Shown here: positions 57,924 through 64,000 of the stretch, piece after piece | Numbering within the stretch: the stretch's first letter is position 1 | How the letters are laid out: every line of letters starts with the position of its first letter | Assembly (NCBI RefSeq): GCF_042683685.1 | Contig: NZ_JBHUOP010000003.1 | Coordinates: forward strand, 1 to 64,000 | Direction of reading: 5' to 3' | DNA length: 64,000 nucleotides | From: Timonella corticicola | GTDB taxonomy: Bacteria; Actinomycetota; Actinomycetes; Actinomycetales; Cellulomonadaceae | Notes under the pieces: model-generated | Told to the model about the DNA's origin: nothing | The model's input: only the letters and a program-made list of their open reading frames with translations | Databases searched by the model: none | Made by a program: the position numbers and the translations under genes

Positions 57924-57984
57924 CTGTGGTTTTGCTCGGCGATCTGTGCCGCTGGTAGGCACGGGTCGGCGCGAAAACCCACAG
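57924..57984. repeat. 61-bp hairpin repeat, right copy
   Basis: CTGTGGTTTTG ... AAACCCACAG with inner helix GTGCC/GGCAC, same length and orientation as the copy at 57360-57420. Confidence 0.75.
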
Positions 57985-58006
57985 ATTGGCGAAGGTGAAG
58001 AAACCT

Positions 58007-58033
58007 GGGACTGCTCGGTCGCCGAGCAGTCCC
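58007..58033 (-). terminator. Terminator of the CtaG-CopD gene
   Basis: GGGACTGCTCGG pairs perfectly (12 bp) with CCGAGCAGTCCC around a three-base loop, then a T-rich stretch on the minus strand. Confidence 0.88.
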
Positions 58034-58046
58034 GGCAATGTGCGCC

Positions 58047-60200
58047 CTAGTTGTCGCGTTCCGCCTGGCGCGCATCAGACTGCGCCAACTGCGCGAGTTG
58101 ACGGTTGTATTCCTCGAGTTCGGTGTCCCCGTACTGCTCGACCTGACGGTCTCGGCGCCGGGCAGCACGCTCATCGGATGTGGCCCAACTGACGGCCACG
58201 ATGATCGCCAACGAGAGGGTCGGGATTTCACCGATGCCCCATGCGATGGCTCCACCGCGCTGTTGATCTGCGATGGCGCTCTCGCCCCACGGCCTCCCCA
58301 TGAGCCCGAACCAGTCGGCGGCGAGCAGGGTTTCGGAGGCCATCATGGTCACACCGAAGAAGGCGTGGAACACCATCGTGGATAGCAGGAGCACGAGACG
58401 TTGAGCGTATCCGGGCCGATTCGGGCCTGGATCGATGCCGATCAGTGCATTGGCGAAGAAGTAGCCTGCAAGCGTGAAGTGCACGATCATCGCCATGTGC
58501 CCAAGGTGGGTTTCCATCGCGAACTCGAACGCCGGCGTGTAGTAGAACAGGATCATCGAACCCGCGAAGTTCACTGCGGCAACGACCGGGTGGGAGAAGA
58601 ACTGGCCATAGCGGGAGTGGATGATGCCGAGCAGCCACTCGCGTCCACCACGCGAGTCATCCTTGCGGGCGGGCACAGCACGCATCACCAAGGTGACCGG
58701 AGCAGCAAGGGTCAGCAGGATGGGGATCACCATCGCAAGCAGCATGTGCATGAGCATGTGTGCGGAGAACAGGACGGCACCGTACACGGCTGGACCACCT
58801 GAGGTCACCCAGAACATGATGATCATGCCGAGCGTCCAGGAGGCGGTACGCAACCACGACCACGAGTCGCCGCGCGCTCGCAGCCGCAGTACCCAGCGCC
58901 AGTACACAACGAGTCCTGCGATGCACAGGAATCCGAACAGCACGTCGAAGTTCCATTCGGTGAACCAGCGCGTAAAGGTCGGTTCGGGTGGCAGCTCGGA
59001 GCCTGTCAGCAGGTAGGCTGGCGAGGCATCGGGTGGCAGTTCGTCGGACTCGGGTGGAGCGGTTCCTCCGAGCGCCACGGCCACACCGGAAACGGCTCCC
59101 ATCAGTAGTATCTCCGCACCAGCCAGACGCCAGAAGGCTGCGGGCAACATTCCGCGAGCGCCCTTCGGCGACAACCCCAACTGAGCCACAACGTGACGGC
59201 GGTGCAGCCACCCAAAGATTCCCAGCACAACAAACAGGCCGGTCTTTGCCAGGATGAGGCCCCCGTACTGGGTGTTCAGCCCGTCAAACCCGCCCACGCG
59301 GATGACGGCGCTCACGAATCCTGAGACGGCGACCAGCACGAATGCCCATCCGGCGATTGCGGAATACCGTGCGGTGATGGTTGCCAGATGGGATGCTGGC
59401 GTGGTTGGCATCAGGTAGAGGAGTGCGATCGTGGCGAGCGCGCCGATCCACACCGCGGCGGCGGCAAGATGCATGAACATGCCGGAGACTGCTTGCACGT
59501 GGTTTGCACCGCCTGAGGCGTGCCCCATGGAGGCGAGGAACGCGAACGCGGAGGCGGTGAGCGCGAGGGTCCACATGGCACCGATGGGGCGCGTCACCAG
59601 GAAACACAGGGTTGTCACCACTGCGGCGATCAGGAGGATCGTCAGCAGCACCTGGCCCGCCGGAATCCGCGAGACGAACACGAACCACTGCTCGCCGAAC
59701 TGCGGATCGCTCAGGGGGATTCCCACCATGTTTGCGCCCACGAACAGCAGGCGTGCGAGCATGGCCAGGGTCCATCCGGCCGCGCCGCAGCCGGCAATCA
59801 GCATCGTGTTGCGGAAGGTTGTAGAGGCAGGCGCTACGTTCCTCCGGGCAGTCACGCGCTCAGGTGTCCGAGGTGTGCCTCCGGCTTCGCTTAGTTCAAT
59901 GCGAGACTTCCTTGGCGGGCGAATCGCTTTGGCACGGCCGCCGCCAGGGACCACAAAAACCGCCAGGACAAGCGCACCGGCAGTCACAGCGATGAAGGCC
60001 TCGGTCAGGAGGGTCGAGACGCCGACCCCGTAGCGTACGACCGCACCGGGGTCGGCAAACCCCGGCTCGGCAAATGCTGCGGAGTAGGCTGCCGCTGCCA
60101 CGAGCGCGAGCAATGCGACCACAACGAACCCACCGAGAGCCGTCACCACAAAACGTGAGGCAGTGGAACCAGAGGGGCGAGCGGGCGCGGAAACGTTCAC
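58047..60200 (-). CDS. CopD domain fused to CtaG-like cytochrome oxidase assembly domain
   Basis: A 717-residue membrane protein with roughly 15 helices. The N-terminal half (to about 375) has the CopD-type copper-resistance region with GHASGGANHVQAVSGMFMHLAAAAVWIGAL; the C-terminal half is caa3_CtaG-like with VLFSAHMLMHMLLAMVIPILLTLAAPVTLVMRA and YFFANALIGIDPGPNRPG, rich in membrane histidines suitable for copper. The fusion is common in actinobacteria and is linked to copper delivery to cytochrome oxidase. The C-terminal 50 residues are charged and cytosolic. Confidence 0.92.
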   Translation of the reverse strand: MNVSAPARPSGSTASRFVVTALGGFVVVALLALVAAAAYSAAFAEPGFADPGAVVRYGVGVSTLLTEAFIAVTAGALVLAVFVVPGGGRAKAIRPPRKSRIELSEAGGTPRTPERVTARRNVAPASTTFRNTMLIAGCGAAGWTLAMLARLLFVGANMVGIPLSDPQFGEQWFVFVSRIPAGQVLLTILLIAAVVTTLCFLVTRPIGAMWTLALTASAFAFLASMGHASGGANHVQAVSGMFMHLAAAAVWIGALATIALLYLMPTTPASHLATITARYSAIAGWAFVLVAVSGFVSAVIRVGGFDGLNTQYGGLILAKTGLFVVLGIFGWLHRRHVVAQLGLSPKGARGMLPAAFWRLAGAEILLMGAVSGVAVALGGTAPPESDELPPDASPAYLLTGSELPPEPTFTRWFTEWNFDVLFGFLCIAGLVVYWRWVLRLRARGDSWSWLRTASWTLGMIIMFWVTSGGPAVYGAVLFSAHMLMHMLLAMVIPILLTLAAPVTLVMRAVPARKDDSRGGREWLLGIIHSRYGQFFSHPVVAAVNFAGSMILFYYTPAFEFAMETHLGHMAMIVHFTLAGYFFANALIGIDPGPNRPGYAQRLVLLLSTMVFHAFFGVTMMASETLLAADWFGLMGRPWGESAIADQQRGGAIAWGIGEIPTLSLAIIVAVSWATSDERAARRRDRQVEQYGDTELEEYNRQLAQLAQSDARQAERDN

Positions 60201-60364
60201 TCCTTTACTGTATTGCCCCTACCTGATAGACACGAATTCCCCGCATTTCGGCATGTGTCACCTCTCATAACGCAGCAAGAAAACTGGCATACTGGCTACA
60301 GTTCACATGCGCCGTGCGGGTCCACCCCAATCCGCAGGCACCAGCCAATCCGGAAGGCAGCGAC

Positions 60365-61363
60365 GTGTCACGAGGCCAAGGCAACATCACGACGAACGAG
60401 CTCGCCCACGCGAAAACTCTCATCGACCACATCAACACGATCTTCGACTCGAAGGTTGTGGGCCAGACCGAGTTGCGGGTCTCCCTCATCTCCACGCTGC
60501 TTGCGGGCGGGCACATCCTGCTCGAATCTGTTCCCGGTCTCGCCAAGACGACTGCCGCGGAAACGCTCGCTCAGGCTGTGAATGGTTCGTTCCACCGCAT
60601 CCAGTGCACCCCGGACCTGATGCCCAATGACATCGTGGGTACTCAGATCTACAACTACGGCACAGGTTCATTCACGACTCAGCTTGGTCCGGTTCACGCC
60701 AACGTCGTGCTCCTCGATGAGATCAACCGTTCCTCCGCGAAGACCCAGTCCGCGATGCTCGAGGCGATGCAGGAACGGCAGACCACGATCGGTGGTACGG
60801 AGTATCGTCTGCCTGATCCGTTCATGGTGCTCGCCACCCAGAACCCCATCGAGGAAGAGGGCACGTACGTTCTGCCCGAGGCGCAGATGGACCGGTTCCT
60901 CATGAAGCAGATCCTGACCTACCCGAGTTCCACGGACGAGGTCGAGATTTTGGGCCGGGTCGCCACTGGCGCCCAGGATGCCCCCATCACTGCGAGCCGC
61001 GTGTCCATCAAGGACGTCAAATACCTGCAATGCCTAGTTGACCGCGTGTATGTGGACGATTCGATCAAGCAGTACATTGTTGACCTCATCAACACGACGC
61101 GTGGGCTTGGGTCCGTTGAGGTGCCGGGGCTGACCGAGCAGGTGCGTGTTGGGGCCTCCCCTCGCGGCTCGATCGCGCTCATGCGGGTCGCGCAGGCACT
61201 CGCTGTCCAGTCCGGCCGCGCGTTCGTGGTCCCCGATGACATCAAGTTGGTGCGGCACCGCGTGCTGCGGCACCGCATCGTGCGCACTTTTGACGCCCTT
61301 GCAAACAATGTCGCACCGGAGGAGATCATCGACGCCGTGTTCAACGCGGTTCCAGCCCCATAA
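60365..61363 (+). CDS. MoxR-family AAA+ ATPase
   Basis: A 332-residue AAA+ ATPase believed to act as a chaperone for the proteins encoded by the following genes. Walker A is in LLESVPGLAKTTAAE near residue 60, Walker B VVLLDEINRSSAKTQSAMLEAMQE near 115, sensor 1 in MVLATQNPIEEEGTYVLPEAQ and the C-terminal lid from about 235. GTG at 60365 with GGAAGG seven bases upstream is preferred to ATG 60314. It heads a MoxR/DUF58/membrane/VWA operon. Confidence 0.94.
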   Translation: MSRGQGNITTNELAHAKTLIDHINTIFDSKVVGQTELRVSLISTLLAGGHILLESVPGLAKTTAAETLAQAVNGSFHRIQCTPDLMPNDIVGTQIYNYGTGSFTTQLGPVHANVVLLDEINRSSAKTQSAMLEAMQERQTTIGGTEYRLPDPFMVLATQNPIEEEGTYVLPEAQMDRFLMKQILTYPSSTDEVEILGRVATGAQDAPITASRVSIKDVKYLQCLVDRVYVDDSIKQYIVDLINTTRGLGSVEVPGLTEQVRVGASPRGSIALMRVAQALAVQSGRAFVVPDDIKLVRHRVLRHRIVRTFDALANNVAPEEIIDAVFNAVPAP

Positions 61364-61376
61364 CACCGTTGCCTCG

Positions 61377-61392
61377 ATTGCCGACGAGTCGG
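61377..61392. repeat. Dispersed GACGAGTCGG element, copy 4
   Basis: ATTGCCGACGAGTCGG, identical to the purD-purC copy, in the MoxR-DUF58 gap. A second partial word, GGATCGTCGCCAA at 61472, follows 80 bases later, reversed. Confidence 0.6.
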
Positions 61393-61606
61393 GCCGTTCC
61401 AGCGCATCACGCGCTGGCAGACCCTCGGCCCAGGCCCAGCCCACAGAACGTGAGGGCTGCTGGGACTGACCGGATCGTCGCCAAACTAAACTTGACGTGT
61501 TACGAACTTTCGTCCGTTGTCGTTCCGGTAGGTGTCTGCTCCACGAGACCCCTACACTTCACTTCACTATTTTGTCAGTAACAGAACCCAGGAGAGGAGA
61601 CCGCCG

Positions 61607-62503
61607 ATGGCCGATGTGGCGCGGCTCGCGCATCTGCGCGCGCACATTGAACTGCCCGTGCTCAAGCGTGCGGCAGGTCTCCTTGAGGGGTATCACCGCT
61701 CGATCTTCAAAGGGCACGGCCAGGACTTTGACGATCTGTCGCTGTATAGCCCCGGCGACGACGTGGGCGACATCGACTGGAAGTCGTCGGCGCGGGCGGG
61801 GCGCCCGATCATCCGCCGTTTCGCGCAGCACTCGAACCTGACGGTCGTTCTCGTTGCGGACACCGGCCGCAACATGGGTGCGATGTCCTCGGGCGGCATG
61901 CCCAAGAACGAGGTCGCGATGTACCTCGCAAGCATTGCCGCGTATGTGGCCAGGGACCGTGGCGACCGCGTTGCCCTGGTGGCCGGAGACAAGGGGCGGG
62001 TCACGCAACTACCACCGCGAGCCAGCACGCAGGACCTTGAGGTCATGCTGACGATCCTGGACTCGATGTACTCGATTGACGCTCCGCCGAGTTCCCTGAA
62101 CATCCCGTTGGCCAGGGCGCTGACGTTCATCAAGCGTCGGTCGTTGATCATCGTCATCACCGACGAGGTGCGGCCATCCGCCGAACACGAAACGCTCCTG
62201 CGCAGATTGCGGGTCAAGCACGAGGTCCTCGTGTTGAACGTATCCGACGCCTCACCGTTCGTCGGGGCCAGGCTCGAAGGAAACCCGCGCGTTGCCGATG
62301 TGGACCGCTCGATCAACCTGCCCAAGTTCATGGGAAAGAACTCCCGCGTGCAACGCGAAGCTGGTCAGCATGTGCGTGCCCAACGCGAGGAAACTGAAGC
62401 CATGCTGAAACGCAACGGAATCGTGAATGTCGTGGTCGACTCAACCGCAGACGCCATCCAACGGTTCGCCCTCGCCGTCCGCAGACAGCAGCACCTGAGT
62501 TAG
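61607..62503 (+). CDS. DUF58 domain protein
   Basis: A 298-residue protein with the DUF58 core LYSPGDDVGDIDWKSSARAGRPIIRRF at about residues 45-70, followed by a von Willebrand A-like fold (LTVVLVADTGRNMGAM and LIIVITDE). In this operon type it works with MoxR and the VWA protein. No membrane helix, unlike many longer DUF58 proteins. ATG 61607 follows AGGAGAGGAGA. Confidence 0.93.
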   Translation: MADVARLAHLRAHIELPVLKRAAGLLEGYHRSIFKGHGQDFDDLSLYSPGDDVGDIDWKSSARAGRPIIRRFAQHSNLTVVLVADTGRNMGAMSSGGMPKNEVAMYLASIAAYVARDRGDRVALVAGDKGRVTQLPPRASTQDLEVMLTILDSMYSIDAPPSSLNIPLARALTFIKRRSLIIVITDEVRPSAEHETLLRRLRVKHEVLVLNVSDASPFVGARLEGNPRVADVDRSINLPKFMGKNSRVQREAGQHVRAQREETEAMLKRNGIVNVVVDSTADAIQRFALAVRRQQHLS

Positions 62504-62514
62504 GCGGTCACGAC

Positions 62515-63000
62515 ATGCTTCCGCTCATCGACCCGACAGCCTACAGCCCACTGTGGTGGGTTGCCATTGGCGTGCTCGTGGCGCTGTTCCTCGGCTGGCT
62601 CGTGGCCATTCCCTTCCTGACACGTGGGCGAGCCGCCCGCAACTACAACGAACTGCTCGTGCCACGGGAGCCACCTCGCACCCTGCAGGATATCTATCGC
62701 GACCGGATTCTGGCACTGGGCGACTCACTCACCGCCCAGGAGATCACCGAACGCGAGATGCACCTGCAACTGTCCGAACTCGTGCGCGAGTTCGTCACCG
62801 CACGCACCGGCATCACCGCGAAGACCATGACGTATTCAGATCTGGTCGCAGACGAACGCACCGAGAAGGTTGCCTTCGTCATCGCGCAGTTCTACCACCC
62901 CGCCTTCTCGAGTTCCGGCTCCCTCGAAGACTGGAACCCCGCCGAGGAACCCCAACCGATCACGCTTCGCAACGCGCTGTTGGTGGTGGATCACCTGTGA
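62515..63000 (+). CDS. Single-span membrane protein of the MoxR operon
   Basis: A 161-residue protein with one N-terminal membrane helix (about 14-36, WWVAIGVLVALFLGWLVAIPFL) and a cytosolic helical part containing LGDSLTAQEITEREMHLQLSELVREFV. Its place between DUF58 and VWA genes corresponds to the BatD/DUF4381-type small component of such operons. The stop overlaps the next start by four bases (GTGA). Confidence 0.8.
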   Translation: MLPLIDPTAYSPLWWVAIGVLVALFLGWLVAIPFLTRGRAARNYNELLVPREPPRTLQDIYRDRILALGDSLTAQEITEREMHLQLSELVREFVTARTGITAKTMTYSDLVADERTEKVAFVIAQFYHPAFSSSGSLEDWNPAEEPQPITLRNALLVVDHL

Positions 63001-64000
63001 ATCAGTCATCCGTTTCCCACATTCTGTCCTGGCCGTGGGCCATTGCCGTCATCCTTGGGTGCGCCCTCGCGGCCTGTCTGACGGTGGCGGTCATGTCGCG
63101 GCGGGGCTCTCGGCGCCGTGCGGACACCTCAGCGAAGCTCGGCGCGGCGGATGCGATCTGGGTCGCCAACTCCTCATATGTCAGGGACCTCCCCCAGTTC
63201 AAGCGCCAACTGCGCAAATATCGTCTGTTCCAGGCTCTTGGCGCGCTCAGCCTGACCGTTGCGCTCGTGGGCGGTTCGTTCCTCGTGGCACGGCCCGTCA
63301 CCGTGACTGTCTCCGACCCGCGTATGGCCAACCGCGACATCGTGCTGTGCCTGGACATCTCCGGGTCCATGCTCTCGTACGACCGCGAACTCGTGAACGT
63401 GTTCTCCACGCTCGTGGACTCCTTTGTCGGTGAACGCATCGCATTGTCGATCTTCAACACCACCTCGCGCACCGTGTTTCCGTTGACCGACGACTACGGA
63501 ATGGTCAAAGAGCAGCTATCCGAGGCATACGATGCGCTCCACCCGCGAGCGCTCACGGGAAACCCGCAGGCCCTCGCCAAATACGAGTACTTCACGGCCG
63601 GGGCCAACGCCAACCTCGGAGTCGGGTCATCCCTCATCGGAGATGGTCTTGCAAGTTGCGCACTACAGTTCGAGACCGCCGACACCGGCCTGTCCGGTTC
63701 CACCGGAGAACCGCGGTCACGGTCAATCATCTTCGCAACCGACAACGACCTCGAAGGCGAACCAGTGTATTCCCTCAAGGACGCGGCTGATCTTGCCTCC
63801 GAGCTCGATATCTCACTCATCGGGATCTATGGTTCGGGAAGTACCGACCTCGCCGGCGAAGAGGAGTTCGATCAGGTATTCACCGAGGCCGGAGGCATGT
63901 ACTTCTACTCAAACGACCCGATCATGATCGACTCAATCGTCACGGACATACAGTCGCGTCAGGCCGTGGAACACGATGCTGCACCCGTTATTACCCGGAC
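62997..64000 (+). CDS. VWA-domain membrane protein (runs off the right edge)
   Basis: Starts with GTG at 62997, overlapping the previous stop, and remains open to the end of the window (at least 334 codons). A first membrane helix is near residues 10-30 (ILSWPWAIAVILGCALAACL) and a second near 75-97. The VWA domain begins with IVLCLDISGSMLSYDREL, a complete MIDAS DxSxS metal site, and continues through LIGDGLASCAL and IIFATDNDLEG (second MIDAS residues). Bat-type operons have such a protein facing outside; further VWA genes probably follow. Confidence 0.9.
   Translation, partial: MNQSSVSHILSWPWAIAVILGCALAACLTVAVMSRRGSRRRADTSAKLGAADAIWVANSSYVRDLPQFKRQLRKYRLFQALGALSLTVALVGGSFLVARPVTVTVSDPRMANRDIVLCLDISGSMLSYDRELVNVFSTLVDSFVGERIALSIFNTTSRTVFPLTDDYGMVKEQLSEAYDALHPRALTGNPQALAKYEYFTAGANANLGVGSSLIGDGLASCALQFETADTGLSGSTGEPRSRSIIFATDNDLEGEPVYSLKDAADLASELDISLIGIYGSGSTDLAGEEEFDQVFTEAGGMYFYSNDPIMIDSIVTDIQSRQAVEHDAAPVITR

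Overview
The window is chromosomal DNA from a moderately high-GC Gram-positive actinomycete. The evidence is actinobacterial-type gene versions (PurS/PurQ/PurC/PurD, class II aldolase, DCD-DUT-type dCTP deaminase, CtaG-CopD fusion, LppM-like lipoprotein), an HspR/HAIR-controlled clpB, DtxR-type iron boxes, HtaA haem-binding surface domains with an HmuO-type haem oxygenase, and a ydaO (c-di-AMP) riboswitch on an NlpC/P60 gene. The haem genes and sortase-type surface protein suggest a host-associated or soil actinomycete, perhaps near Actinomycetaceae or corynebacteria; the genus cannot be fixed from sequence reading. No rRNA, tRNA, CRISPR array, transposase or prophage was recognised.

Layout. 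0.4-4.5 kb: purD-purC-purS-purQ and a GNAT enzyme, minus strand. 4.6-7.3 kb: divergent MarR regulator/EamA exporter and a fatty acid desaturase. 7.4-15.3 kb: purA, STAS protein, fba, two tandem secreted paralogues, a SpoU/TrmH methyltransferase, HAD phosphatase and pyrE. 15.5-20.8 kb: an iron-regulated two-gene surface locus (secreted Ig-repeat protein, then a triple-HtaA wall protein). 21.1-23.4 kb: SDR, hydrolase and xthA. 23.4-24.6 kb: an atypical stretch with small ORFs and the riboswitch leader. 24.6-30.7 kb: NlpC/P60 hydrolase, clpB, lipoprotein and lipase-like hydrolase. 30.9-37.7 kb: complete Mrp Na+/H+ antiporter operon. 37.9-44.4 kb: unknown protein, dcd, and a TetR/MMPL exporter pair. 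44.4-45.7 kb: DUF4395 gene bracketed by a repeat, then a dense DnaA-box cluster. 45.7-48.5 kb: VanZ/RDD membrane protein, TetR and haem oxygenase. 48.6-53.5 kb: HAD, thioredoxin/NHL protein, small proteins, TetR and a glutamine-amidotransferase-type hydrolase. 53.6-57.3 kb: kdgK-eda with a divergent IclR regulator, and an aminoglycoside-phosphotransferase-like protein. 57.5-64 kb: small coiled-coil protein bracketed by another repeat, CtaG-CopD fusion, and a MoxR/DUF58/VWA operon running off the right edge.

How parts work together. The DtxR boxes at about 20.77 and 47.64 kb tie the surface haem-binding locus to haem oxygenase as one iron-starvation regulon. Purine and pyrimidine genes, aldolase and clpB are housekeeping; the purA-fba-methyltransferase-pyrE-clpB order resembles the mycobacterial chromosome, with surface-protein genes inserted. 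Several regulatory genes begin a few bases after a -10-like hexamer, suggesting leaderless mRNAs. Intergenic regions are unusually rich in long perfect hairpins and short dispersed repeats. The most unusual signals are the DnaA-box cluster without dnaA/dnaN, the repeat-bracketed genes, the iron-boxed Ig-repeat protein and the small-ORF locus at 23.7-24.2 kb.
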